Source: UBA5070 sp035604215
Lineage (GTDB): Bacteria > Fibrobacterota > Fibrobacteria > UBA5070
Length of the DNA stretch: 64,000 nucleotides
Assembly: GCA_035604215.1 (NCBI GenBank)
Contig: DATNIW010000042.1
Location: 1-64,000, forward strand
Direction: 5' to 3'
Shown: piece after piece, positions 20,299 to 28,406 of the stretch
Position numbering within the stretch: position 1 is the stretch's first letter
Layout of the letters: each line of letters begins with the position of its first letter
Notes under the pieces: generated by a model
Database searches by the model: none
Told to the model about the DNA's origin: nothing
What the model saw: the letters and a program-made list of their open reading frames with translations, nothing else
Translations under genes and position numbers: made by a program

Positions 20299-20317
20299 CG
20301 TTGATAAAATCTCAACA
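20299..20317. promoter_or_regulatory. Dyad CGTTG-N9-CAACA, copy B, overlapping a candidate -35
   Basis: The dyad (one arm base differs from copies A and C) lies 30 bases upstream of the TIGR02147 gene. Its right arm forms TCAACA (20312-20317), spaced 17 bases from TATGCT (20335-20340), a plausible -35/-10 pair. A protein bound here would occlude the promoter, consistent with autoregulation. Confidence 0.45.
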
Positions 20318-20346
20318 CCTCGGGCACCCGGTCCTATGCTGATCCG

Positions 20347-21198
20347 GTGCTGCGTGCGTACACTCAGACGGTGAAGCATGTCTTCGATTACCTGGACTAT
20401 CGGGACCTGCTCAAGGATGCCTACGAGGATGGCAGGGTCGGCGATTCCAGTCTCTCCTACCGTACTCTCGCCGCGAGGCTGGGTACGGACGGGAGCTATC
20501 TGTTCCGCGTCCTGAGGAAGGAACACCATCTCCCGGCGAGATGCACGCCGAACGCCCTGGAATTCCTGGGACTTTCGGGCCGCGGTGCCGAATACTTCCA
20601 GTTGCTCCTCGCCTGCGGTCGCACCAGGGGAAAGCGCCAGAAGCAGGAACTCCTCCTGAAGGCATCGGCCTTGCGCGACGTCGAGCGTCGACGCATCGGC
20701 GAAAGGGAACTGCAGTTCTTCAAGGACTGGTGGGTCGCCGGGGTGCGTTGCTCGTTGGAGGTGACGGAAGGCCGGGCCCAGCCCGCGGAACTCGCCGACC
20801 GATTCCAGCCTCCCATCCCGGCCGAGGAAATCCGCAAGGCGTTGGACCTTCTGCTGGAACTGGGCCTGGTCAAGAAAGCGCCCTCCGACAGGCTCCTTCT
20901 CACCGAAACCCACCTGACCTCCGGAGGCGACGAAAGGGTGAAGGCCCTGCGCGCCTTCCAGACCCAGGTCCTGGACCTCGCCAAGGAAAGCCTGACCAGG
21001 TTTCCCCCGGGGTTGCGCGACGTCTCCACCCTGACCCTCGCCGTGGACGAGGACGCCTTCACCGACATCCGGGCGCTGCTCAAGGAATGCCGACGCCAGA
21101 TCCAGAAACGCGTGGAGGCGGCATCCCGTCCCGACCGGGTCCTGGAGCTCTCCATGGCGATCTTTCCCATCCTCCTGCCTCCGTCGGAGCAGGTCTGA
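20347..21198 (+). CDS. TIGR02147 family regulator
   Basis: A 283-residue protein of the TIGR02147 (DUF4423-containing) family, found in many copies in Fibrobacter genomes. It opens with VFDYLDYRDLLKDAYE and an N-terminal helix-turn-helix-like segment (YRTLAARLGTDGSYLFRVLRKEHHL), followed by a helical middle domain and the family's C-terminal strand block (DVSTLTLAVDEDAFTDI). DNA binding is presumed, not shown. The GTG at 20347 sits 6 bases after TATGCT, which would make it leaderless; the GTG at 20371 matches the usual family start better. Its stop overlaps the ATG of the lipoprotein gene (TGATG), so the pair is translationally coupled. Confidence 0.85.
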   Translation: MLRAYTQTVKHVFDYLDYRDLLKDAYEDGRVGDSSLSYRTLAARLGTDGSYLFRVLRKEHHLPARCTPNALEFLGLSGRGAEYFQLLLACGRTRGKRQKQELLLKASALRDVERRRIGERELQFFKDWWVAGVRCSLEVTEGRAQPAELADRFQPPIPAEEIRKALDLLLELGLVKKAPSDRLLLTETHLTSGGDERVKALRAFQTQVLDLAKESLTRFPPGLRDVSTLTLAVDEDAFTDIRALLKECRRQIQKRVEAASRPDRVLELSMAIFPILLPPSEQV

Positions 21199-22160
21199 TG
21201 CGCTCGAAGGCGGCCTTCGCGGCGATGCTCCTGGTCCTGGCCGGTTGCGGCGAACGTTCGGCGGGAAATTCGGTCGAGACCGAGAACACCGTCGCTGCGC
21301 GCGTGCTGGAAGTGGACTCCTTCCTTCCCGCCTGGAATCGTCCAAGCGGCGGCACCGTCGCGACCCTGCGGTTCGATCGGACGAATTTCGTCTTCTCCGC
21401 GTCCACAGGGAACGGCCGCGACCTCCGTTTCGAGAGGCTGGACGGCTCCCTGCTCCCCTTCGATGTCGACGTCTGGGATTCCGTGGCGGAAATCGGGCGG
21501 GTCCTGGTCCGGCTCGACGCCACCCTTCTACTTCCCCGCGCGGCGATCCGCATGCGCTGGGGGGTGGACCAGACCTCGCCGGCGAACCCCTCCGCGGTCT
21601 GGAGCGGGTTGCCGGAATCCGTCGGACTCCTGGCGAACTCCGTGCTGGTCGACGACTTCGAGAACGGCAACGACACGACCGAGCTCCCCGACCGGCCGGT
21701 TTGGCGCGACGGCGCCTCCGACTCCGCGGCGATCTCGGCGCTTTCCTTTCCGTCGGCAGGCCAGTCCCGTCCGGGCACGGCCCTCCACGTGGCCTATTCC
21801 GCTTCCTCTCCGCACTACGGCGTGGTGGCCACCGCGCTTTCCACCGGGCCCCGCATCCTGCGGAGCCTCGACTCCCTGGTATTCTGGACTCGAGGGACGG
21901 GCACGCTCTACGTGGCCTTCGAGCACCTGACCGGGTCGGTCGGACCGAAGGCCTGGATGCACTTCGCTCTGGACACGAGTTGGACGCGCATCCGGATCAG
22001 GCCCTCCGACCTGGACACCGCCGACGGAATCGGGTACAACGACGGTTGGTCCGCCGTCCGCGATTCGGTCACCGACCTCACGTTCATCGTGCAGGACGGT
22101 TCGGATCTGTGGCTCGACGACGTGCGACTGCATGGAATCGATCTCGACGATCTGCGCTAG
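21198..22160 (+). CDS. DUF2341-containing lipoprotein
   Basis: A 320-residue predicted lipoprotein: lipobox LVLAGC with Cys at residue 17. Residues about 45-115 resemble DUF2341 (RFDRTNFVFSASTGNGRDLRF, then SLLPFDVDVWDSV), a small beta-sandwich found in secreted carbohydrate-active proteins. The C-terminal 180 residues (VLVDDFENGND, then LYVAFEHL and DLWLDDVRLHGI) look like a carbohydrate-binding jelly roll of the CBM11 kind. No catalytic motif is seen. Coupling to the TIGR02147 gene, a pairing common in Fibrobacter, suggests that the regulator and lipoprotein act together, perhaps to sense or hold polysaccharide at the cell surface. Confidence 0.75.
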   Translation: MRSKAAFAAMLLVLAGCGERSAGNSVETENTVAARVLEVDSFLPAWNRPSGGTVATLRFDRTNFVFSASTGNGRDLRFERLDGSLLPFDVDVWDSVAEIGRVLVRLDATLLLPRAAIRMRWGVDQTSPANPSAVWSGLPESVGLLANSVLVDDFENGNDTTELPDRPVWRDGASDSAAISALSFPSAGQSRPGTALHVAYSASSPHYGVVATALSTGPRILRSLDSLVFWTRGTGTLYVAFEHLTGSVGPKAWMHFALDTSWTRIRIRPSDLDTADGIGYNDGWSAVRDSVTDLTFIVQDGSDLWLDDVRLHGIDLDDLR

Positions 22161-22161
22161 T

Positions 22162-22180
22162 CGTTGCGAATTTGTCAACG
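22162..22180. promoter_or_regulatory. Dyad CGTTG-N9-CAACG, copy C
   Basis: A perfect copy of the dyad starts two bases after the lipoprotein stop and lies 115 bases upstream of the first CE6 esterase start. The spacer (CGAATTTGT) differs from those of copies A and B, so only the arms are conserved. Likely an operator controlling the esterase gene. Confidence 0.45.
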
Positions 22181-22295
22181 ATTCCACCCCGATTCGGACA
22201 TCACCACTCCGATGGGCCATGGGATCTTCTCCCTCGGGAGGACTCCAGCCATGGCAGTCCATTCCCGCAGCCGTCCGTATCGAAGGGGTGTTCGC

Positions 22296-23420
22296 ATGAA
22301 ATCGAGGAATTTGAACTTTGGGATGGTCGTGACAGTGGCTGCCTTGTCCATGGCGCGTCATCCACAAGCCGCACCGGATCCGAACTTCTACGTCTTCCTC
22401 GCCTTCGGCCAGTCGAACATGGACGGCCAGGCTCCCGATGCGAGCCAGGACGACGCCATCGACAGCCGCTTCAAGGTCCTTTCTCCCGAGGCATCCTGCA
22501 GCTTCACCGATGCCACGACGAGCGGAAAACGGACCCAAGGACAATGGTCTCCGGCGATCGCCCCCATCGTGCGCTGCGACACCCACCTGGGACCCCTCGA
22601 TTGGTTCGGCAGGACCTTGGCCGACAGCCTGCCTCTCGCCGACACCATCGGCGTCGTTCCCGTGGCCATCGACGGAACCGCGATCACGGGCTTCGATCCC
22701 AGCACCGGCGCTTCCTACTACACCAGCAATCCGGGATACATGCTGAACGAAGCCGACGAATATCCGAACGGGAACCCCTACGCCCAACTGCTGGCCATGG
22801 CGAAAGTCGCCCAGCAGACAGGCGTCATCAAAGGAATCCTGCTGCACCAGGGAGAAACAGACGCGTACAACTCCGCCTGGGCGACCGAGGTCGACAAGAT
22901 CTACACCAGCCTGCTCTCTTCGCTGGGTCTGTCCGCCGCCAACGTGCCGTTGCTCGCGGGCGAAGTCGCCCCGACCGGTTCATCTTCGGGGGCGAACCCC
23001 ACCATCGACGCCCTGCCCAAGACCATCTCGACGGCCCACGTGATCTCGTCCGCGGGACTGGCCATCGGAACCTATTCCGGTGCGCAAAACGTCCATTTCT
23101 CGGCGGATTCATACCGGACCTTGGGCGCTCGCTACGCCCAGGAGATGTACAGTCTTCTTCCGAAGGGCACTTCCGTGGAGCCCGGAGCGCATGTCGGAAT
23201 TCCCGGGCTTCGCGTGGAGTCGTCCGCGCAAGGCCTGGTGATCCTTTCCGATGTCGCGTTCGACCGGGTTTCCCTGGTGTCCGTTCGCGGCGACGAGGTG
23301 GGCTTGGGGTCCGGAAAGGAGGTCCGCATCCTGCCCGGTCAGCTCCGGCCTGGCGTCAACTTCCTGCGGGCCCGTTCCGGCGACATGCAGGAAGTCCGCA
23401 AGATCCTGGTGGAGCGCTGA
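22296..23420 (+). CDS. Sialate O-acetylesterase-domain (CE6-type) secreted esterase
   Basis: A 374-residue secreted esterase of the SASA/CE6 group, which removes acetyl groups from xylan or similar polymers. The signal peptide runs to about residue 25 (ARHPQA). The nucleophile block is GQSNM at 38-42 (Ser40), the second block HQGETD near 184, and a catalytic His candidate is in VHFSADSY near 265. The last 75 residues form a separate beta-rich module ending RPGVNFLRARSGD and KILVER, resembling a type IX secretion sorting domain. AAGGGGTG seven bases before ATG fixes the start. A paralogue follows 223 bases downstream. Confidence 0.85.
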   Translation: MKSRNLNFGMVVTVAALSMARHPQAAPDPNFYVFLAFGQSNMDGQAPDASQDDAIDSRFKVLSPEASCSFTDATTSGKRTQGQWSPAIAPIVRCDTHLGPLDWFGRTLADSLPLADTIGVVPVAIDGTAITGFDPSTGASYYTSNPGYMLNEADEYPNGNPYAQLLAMAKVAQQTGVIKGILLHQGETDAYNSAWATEVDKIYTSLLSSLGLSAANVPLLAGEVAPTGSSSGANPTIDALPKTISTAHVISSAGLAIGTYSGAQNVHFSADSYRTLGARYAQEMYSLLPKGTSVEPGAHVGIPGLRVESSAQGLVILSDVAFDRVSLVSVRGDEVGLGSGKEVRILPGQLRPGVNFLRARSGDMQEVRKILVER

Positions 23421-23643
23421 CTCGGACTTTGTGGACAGGAACCGGATCCCTGCCGCACGGACGGCGAGTGGAAACGCCCCCCACAGCCGACCAAGGCTCC
23501 GTATTTTCTGAGGGAACCAAGCTCGAAATCCGCGGGGATCCTTTTCCCCCCAGCGGTTCCACGCCGGAGAGGGTGAAGGACCGTTCTGGTGTCCATGGCG
23601 CACCTCGGAGAACTTGAACCTGCCCATTCCCGGAGGACCTGCG

Positions 23644-24747
23644 ATGAAGAGACCAATTCTGCGTGCCGGAGCGATCGGGCTTCTCGCCTGCCTCGCCTTG
23701 TCCCACAGGGCGGGAGCCCAGGTGGATCCCAACTTCTACGTGTTCCTCGCCTTGGGGCAGTCGAACATGGAGGGGAACGCCGCCCTTCCGACCCCGGCCG
23801 TGACCCTGAGCACCCGATACCAGGAATTGTCTCCGGTCACCTGCTCCGGCTCCGGAGTGACCAGAACCGAGGGACAGTGGACCACCGCGGCCTCCCCGAT
23901 CGTCCGGTGCGACACCAAGTTCAGCCTGTTGGAATACTTCGGGAAGACCCTCACCGACAGCTTGCCGACCAACATCCGGATAGGGATCGTTCCGGTGGCG
24001 GTGGCGGGAGTGCGGATCACGGGACTGTATCCGGTCGCCAACGTGGCGTACTACACCGGTTCGGCGGCCCGAGGCGAAGGTTACATGGCCACCATCGCGG
24101 CCGAATACGGCGGCGACACCTACGCGAGACTGGTGGCGATGGGGAAAGTGGCGCAGCAGACCGGCGTCATCAAGGGAATCCTGTTCCACCAGGGCGAGTC
24201 CTGGGCGGGGGGAAACCCCCTGTGGCCGGACTCCGTCAAGACGATCTACAACGGCCTGCTCTCCGATCTGGGACTGAAGGCCGCGGACGTGCCCTTGCTC
24301 GCCGGCGAGACGGCGACCAACACGGGAGCCAACACCGCGATCGACGGACTCCCCAACACCATCCCGACGTCCTACGTCATCTCTTCCCAGGGCCTCCCCT
24401 ACCAATCGGACGGTCTGCACTTCACGGTGCCCGGATACGAGACCTTCGGGACGCGTTACGCGGTCCAGATGCTCGGTCTCCTGAGGAAGGCTTCCACATC
24501 CATCGAACCGGGCACGCATTCGGAAATTCCGGGGTTGAGCGTCACGACCTCGGAACGGGGCGTGGTCATCCGTTCCGACGTGGCGATGGACCGGGTCTCC
24601 CTGGTGGCTGTCGACGGCCGACAGGCGGACTTGGGATCGGGAACGGAGGTTCGGATCCTTCCCGACCGGTTCCAACCCGGAGTGTATTTCCTTCGGGCCG
24701 CATCCGGTGCCTTGGTGGAAACCCGGACGCTGTTGATCTCCCGCTGA
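23644..24747 (+). CDS. Second CE6-type secreted esterase
   Basis: A 367-residue paralogue of the preceding esterase, with the same order: signal peptide ending near AGA (residues 23-25), GQSNM at 38-42 with the nucleophile Ser40, HQGES near 182, and LHFTVPGYETFG carrying the His. The C-terminal module (EPGTHSEIPGL through LLISR) matches that of the first protein closely. The nucleophile-proximal sequence VDPNFYVFLALGQSNM is nearly identical, so the pair arose by tandem duplication and has since diverged in the middle. GGAGG seven to eight bases before ATG sets the start. Probable target: O-acetyl groups on hemicellulose. Confidence 0.85.
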   Translation: MKRPILRAGAIGLLACLALSHRAGAQVDPNFYVFLALGQSNMEGNAALPTPAVTLSTRYQELSPVTCSGSGVTRTEGQWTTAASPIVRCDTKFSLLEYFGKTLTDSLPTNIRIGIVPVAVAGVRITGLYPVANVAYYTGSAARGEGYMATIAAEYGGDTYARLVAMGKVAQQTGVIKGILFHQGESWAGGNPLWPDSVKTIYNGLLSDLGLKAADVPLLAGETATNTGANTAIDGLPNTIPTSYVISSQGLPYQSDGLHFTVPGYETFGTRYAVQMLGLLRKASTSIEPGTHSEIPGLSVTTSERGVVIRSDVAMDRVSLVAVDGRQADLGSGTEVRILPDRFQPGVYFLRAASGALVETRTLLISR

Positions 24748-24934
24748 GACGCGAAGTTCCCAAGAGAGGGGGCCTCGTGCGCCACCCCTCCCCCGGCTTT
24801 TGTAAAATCAACAAGCGGAGCCAACACATCCGGCGATAAATTCCTGCGGTAGCCCGCTGGCTTGCACGGGTCGAAGCGATAGGCGTTCCGACACCGGCGA
24901 CTTGGCGCTCGGATCCCTTCAAGGAGTCGGAATC

Positions 24935-26152
24935 ATGAAGAAGACCAAGTTCGCGACGAGCATGGCGCTCCTGGTAGGTACCACCGCCACTTTCGCCGGC
25001 CCTGTGACCACCGTGCCCTGGAACGGCAACACCGGAGCCGTGAGCTTCACCTACGACGACGGCCGTCCCAGCCAACTCACGAACCTCGTCCCGCAATTGG
25101 ACAATCTCGGCATCAAGGTGACCTTCTTCCTGGCCTACGGCATCTACAACTTCCCCGGGAACGAAAGCCAATGGACCGCGGTCGCGAAGAAGGGTCACGA
25201 ACTGGCGAACCACACCTACGACCACAACACGCCCACCAGCACCAATGTGGTGCAGATGGCCACGGTCCTGCGCGGAATGGATCCCAGCATCGAGGCCGTG
25301 AGCTTCGCTTACCCGAACTGCACCGTCACCAACGAGAGCTACGTGAGCGCCGAGGCCTTCATCGGGAGAGGCTGCGGATCGACGACGTACGCCTGGGGAA
25401 CCCAACCCTCGGATTGGGAGAACGTCCAGGGGTTGATCGTGACGAGCTCCAACATTTCGCCCGCCACCACCCTGATCAATTCCGCCAAGTCCGGCAATTC
25501 CTGGGCGGTGATCCTCAACCACGACGTCGAGACCTCCGGAAGCGACATCTACTACCTCACCCCGACCGACAACCAGACCATGCTGAATTCCGCGATCACC
25601 GCGAAGGTGTGGGTGGCGCCCTACGGAACCGTCGGCGCGTACTACCGCGCCCACTTCACCATGGACGCGGTGACGGCCTCCGGATCCGGCCCCACGTGGA
25701 ACCTCACATGGACCTCGCCGCACCCCAAGATGCCCAAGAGCGTGATGCTCAAGGTGAAGCTGGACGCCAACACCTTCGGATCCTCCCCCGTGGTCACCCA
25801 GGGCGGAACCGCGGTCGCCGCCAACTCGGATGGTTCCTTCACCATCGACTTCATGAAGCTCGCGATGACCATTTCCAAGACCGGCAGCACCGGACTGCTC
25901 GTGGACGGATCCATTCCGGCTTCCCTCCGAGGCTCCGAGGTCGGTGACGGGCTTGTCCTGTCAGGTCTTCCGGTGGGCTCCTACCGGTTGGAATTCCGCA
26001 CCCTCTCGGGCGCCATCCTGTCCAGTTCCACCATCCAGTCCACGAGCGCCCAGCCGATCACGGTATCTTCGCCGGTCCATGGCCGGAGCGTGTTGGTGGT
26101 CTTGTCGCGCAAGGGTGCGAAGGACTTCTCGGCCCCCGTCTGGGTGCCCTGA
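24935..26152 (+). CDS. Secreted polysaccharide deacetylase-like protein (CE4/NodB fold)
   Basis: A 405-residue protein with signal peptide (MKKTKFATSMALLVGTTATFAG). The NodB domain shows SFTYDDGRPSQ (the TFDDG motif, residues about 36-46) and HELANHTYDH (HxxxH metal motif, about 88-97), so metal-dependent de-N- or O-acetylation is plausible. The region after residue 240 is a beta-rich extension with no assigned family, and the final 70 residues again have the look of a surface-anchoring or sorting module. AAGGAG eight bases before ATG gives the start. It lies directly downstream of two acetylesterases, in the same orientation. Confidence 0.82.
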   Translation: MKKTKFATSMALLVGTTATFAGPVTTVPWNGNTGAVSFTYDDGRPSQLTNLVPQLDNLGIKVTFFLAYGIYNFPGNESQWTAVAKKGHELANHTYDHNTPTSTNVVQMATVLRGMDPSIEAVSFAYPNCTVTNESYVSAEAFIGRGCGSTTYAWGTQPSDWENVQGLIVTSSNISPATTLINSAKSGNSWAVILNHDVETSGSDIYYLTPTDNQTMLNSAITAKVWVAPYGTVGAYYRAHFTMDAVTASGSGPTWNLTWTSPHPKMPKSVMLKVKLDANTFGSSPVVTQGGTAVAANSDGSFTIDFMKLAMTISKTGSTGLLVDGSIPASLRGSEVGDGLVLSGLPVGSYRLEFRTLSGAILSSSTIQSTSAQPITVSSPVHGRSVLVVLSRKGAKDFSAPVWVP

Positions 26153-26197
26153 CCCGCCGGATCCCGCTTCGACCAAGCCGCGCTTTCGCGCAATCCC

Positions 26198-26226
26198 TCC
26201 CATCCCGCGGAACGCGCGGAATGGGA
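26198..26226. terminator. Hairpin between convergent genes
   Basis: A stem of 11 pairs with one mismatch (TCCCAT-C-CCGCG / CGCGG-A-ATGGGA) and a 5-base loop lies between the deacetylase and ilvC, which converge. There is no T-tract on either strand, so it may be a transcript 3'-end or processing hairpin rather than a classical intrinsic terminator. Confidence 0.45.
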
Positions 26227-26258
26227 ACCCTGGGCGATTCCGCTGGTGACGGATCCGG

Positions 26259-27275
26259 TCAGTTGATTTCCTTGACGTCGATCCACTTCATGTTCTTGCG
26301 CAGATGCTTGCCCACCGTCTCCACCTGGAGCTTGCGTTCGGCGGCCTGCTTCTCGCGGAAGTTCTTCATGCCGTTGACGTGGACCTCATCCATCCAGTCC
26401 TTGGCGAACTTGCCCTTCTGGATCTCCGTCAGGGCCTTCTTCATGGCCTTGCGGGTGGCGTCGGTCACGATCTTGGGGCCCGTGGTGTAGTCGCCGAACT
26501 CAGCGGTGTTGGAGATGGAGTGGCGCATCCAGGAGAGCCCGCCCTGGTAGATCAGGTCCACGATGAGCTTCACCTCGTGAACGCACTCGAAGTAGGCCAT
26601 CTCCGGGGCGTACCCGGCGTCCACCAGGGTCTGGAAACCGTTCTTGATCAGCTCGGACAGGCCGCCGCACAGGACCACCTGCTCGCCGAACAGGTCGGTT
26701 TCCGTCTCTTCCTTGAAGGTGGTCTCGTACACGCCGCCGCGGATGGCGCCGATGCCCTTGGCATGGGCGAGGGCGGTCTCCTTGGCCTTGCCGGACGCGT
26801 CCTGGTGCACGGCGATCAGTCCGGGAACGCCTCCGCCCTTCTCGAACTCGGAACGCACCAGGTGACCCGGGCCCTTGGGAGCCGAGAGGATCACGTCCAC
26901 GCCCTTCGGGGGCTTGATGTACTTGAAGTGGATGTTGAATCCGTGCGAGAAGATGAGCGTCTTCCCCTTGGTCAGATGGGGCAGGATGTCGGTCTCGTAG
27001 ATCTTGGCCTGGACTTCGTCGGGAAGCAGGATCTGGATGAAGTCGGCCTTGGAGGCGGCTTCCGCGGCGGTGAACAGGGTGACGCCCGGCTTGAAGCCGT
27101 GCTTGACCGCGAGCTTGTAGTTGTCGGACCCCTTGCGCTGGCCCACGATGACGTTGACTCCGGAGTCGCGCAGGTTCTGCGCCTGGGCGTGTCCCTGCGA
27201 GCCGTAGCCGATGACCGCGATCGTCTTCTTCTTGAAGGGGGCCAGGGACCCGTCCTTGTTCGTGTAGACCTTCAT
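26259..27275 (-). CDS. ilvC: Ketol-acid reductoisomerase (NADP+)
   Basis: A 338-residue class I enzyme of valine/isoleucine synthesis that isomerises and reduces acetolactate or acetohydroxybutyrate. The Rossmann loop is IAVIGYGSQGHAQAQNLRDS (about 20-39). Mg-binding and catalytic blocks follow: HGFNIHF, APKGPGHLVR, and ETDLFGEQVVLCGG (residues about 190-203) with the conserved Asp and Glu. GGAGAGACAC precedes the ATG. Other ilv genes are not in the window, so it is separate from a branched-chain operon. Confidence 0.96.
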   Translation of the reverse strand: MKVYTNKDGSLAPFKKKTIAVIGYGSQGHAQAQNLRDSGVNVIVGQRKGSDNYKLAVKHGFKPGVTLFTAAEAASKADFIQILLPDEVQAKIYETDILPHLTKGKTLIFSHGFNIHFKYIKPPKGVDVILSAPKGPGHLVRSEFEKGGGVPGLIAVHQDASGKAKETALAHAKGIGAIRGGVYETTFKEETETDLFGEQVVLCGGLSELIKNGFQTLVDAGYAPEMAYFECVHEVKLIVDLIYQGGLSWMRHSISNTAEFGDYTTGPKIVTDATRKAMKKALTEIQKGKFAKDWMDEVHVNGMKNFREKQAAERKLQVETVGKHLRKNMKWIDVKEIN

Positions 27276-27350
27276 GTGTCTCTCCGATAGATGTGGGTAA
27301 AGCGCGAAGGGTGGAAATAGTAGAACCTGGAACAGGCGTCGCGGATCGGC

Positions 27351-28379
27351 TCAACGCTGTGGATAGACGCAGCGGAACCCGATGGCTCCATTGTAGCGGC
27401 CATCCGGCCGGAAGCCGTCGCGATAGGCGGCGCGCCCCCCGTCAGGGCTCGAAAGCCAGCTCCCGCCGCGGATGACCCGGCCGGACCCCGAGTCGGGACC
27501 CTGGGGATTTTGCGAGGCCGAATGCGCGTAGGCGTCCGCCGCGTACCAGTCGGAGGTCCATTCCCAGACGTTTCCCGCCATGTCGAATAGACCCCAGCGG
27601 TTGGGCCGGTACCCACCCGCCGGCGCCACCAGGGGTTCGCCGTCGTCGCAGGGAAAGACTTTCCAGGCAGGGAGCATCCGCTCCAGGCTTTTGTCGGCGA
27701 GATTCGCGTACAGGCATGACTTGGCTGCGGTATCGCCCCAGATGTACGCCCCGGAGTCCCCGGCGCGCGCCGCGTATTCGTATTCCGCTTCGGTGGGGAG
27801 GCGACCGGATCGGCTGTGACAGAAATCGGCGGCTTCGTCCCAGGTCACGAACCAGGCGGGCGCGCGAGGATCGGAACCCGCGCAAGTGGGTCCCGTGCAG
27901 AGGAGCCACGGCGACTGTCCGGTCGCGGCCACGAAGACCTTCTGCGTGACCGGCAACCGATCCATCCGGAAGGAATCCAGGCATACCCGGTGGCGCGGAT
28001 GCTCGTTGGCGTTCCCGAAACCCTCCGGACTGCCCATCCAGAAGCATCCGGAGGGGATGTCCACGGTGCGAGGAGAAGACGTTCGCGCCTTGGGCGCGGT
28101 TTTCGTCTTGCCCGTCGGATGGACCGCGTGCGCCGAATGTGCCGTTTTCCCCGTGTTGGACGACGCGGGAGCGTCCCTCGGGACGTCGATGTCCAGGTAG
28201 ACGGACGAATCGGCAGCGAAGGCGGTGGTGTCGAGGTGCGAAGCGGCCGGTGTCGGGCCGGAGCCCGAGACCGAATCCGTCGCGGAACCGGCAAGTGAAC
28301 CCGCGAGAGCCGCCAGGGTCGCGGCCAGGAAGAGCGCGGCACCCTGTCTCCGTATCCTGTTCGGGGAACATCCGTTCAC
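27351..28379 (-). CDS. SUMF1/formylglycine-generating-enzyme-fold protein, exported
   Basis: A 342-residue protein with a hydrophobic N-terminal export signal, a low-complexity Ser/Thr/Ala linker to about residue 105, and an FGE-sulfatase domain: IPSGCFWMGSPEG, PVTQKVFVAATG, FVTWDEAADFC, RLPTEAEYEYAARAG, NVWEWTSDW, RVIRGGSW and IGFRCVY. The cysteine pair that oxidises the target Cys in true formylglycine-generating enzymes is absent between RGGSW and GFR, so it is more likely a binding or structural member. It lies 27 bases after glyQS and may be read through from it. Confidence 0.8.
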   Translation of the reverse strand: MNGCSPNRIRRQGAALFLAATLAALAGSLAGSATDSVSGSGPTPAASHLDTTAFAADSSVYLDIDVPRDAPASSNTGKTAHSAHAVHPTGKTKTAPKARTSSPRTVDIPSGCFWMGSPEGFGNANEHPRHRVCLDSFRMDRLPVTQKVFVAATGQSPWLLCTGPTCAGSDPRAPAWFVTWDEAADFCHSRSGRLPTEAEYEYAARAGDSGAYIWGDTAAKSCLYANLADKSLERMLPAWKVFPCDDGEPLVAPAGGYRPNRWGLFDMAGNVWEWTSDWYAADAYAHSASQNPQGPDSGSGRVIRGGSWLSSPDGGRAAYRDGFRPDGRYNGAIGFRCVYPQR

Positions 28380-28406
28380 GACAGGTTCCTCCTCGGAACG
28401 AAGTCC

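Noticed and set aside
24766..24806. GAGGGG/CCCCTC hairpin with TTTT after the second esterase
   Set aside because: Stem of only six pairs, 13-base loop, and the T run starts after an unpaired CCCCGGC; too weak to call a terminator.
24841..24934. Possible riboswitch in the GC-rich leader of the deacetylase gene
   Set aside because: No known aptamer core, including cyclic di-GMP classes, could be recognised by eye.
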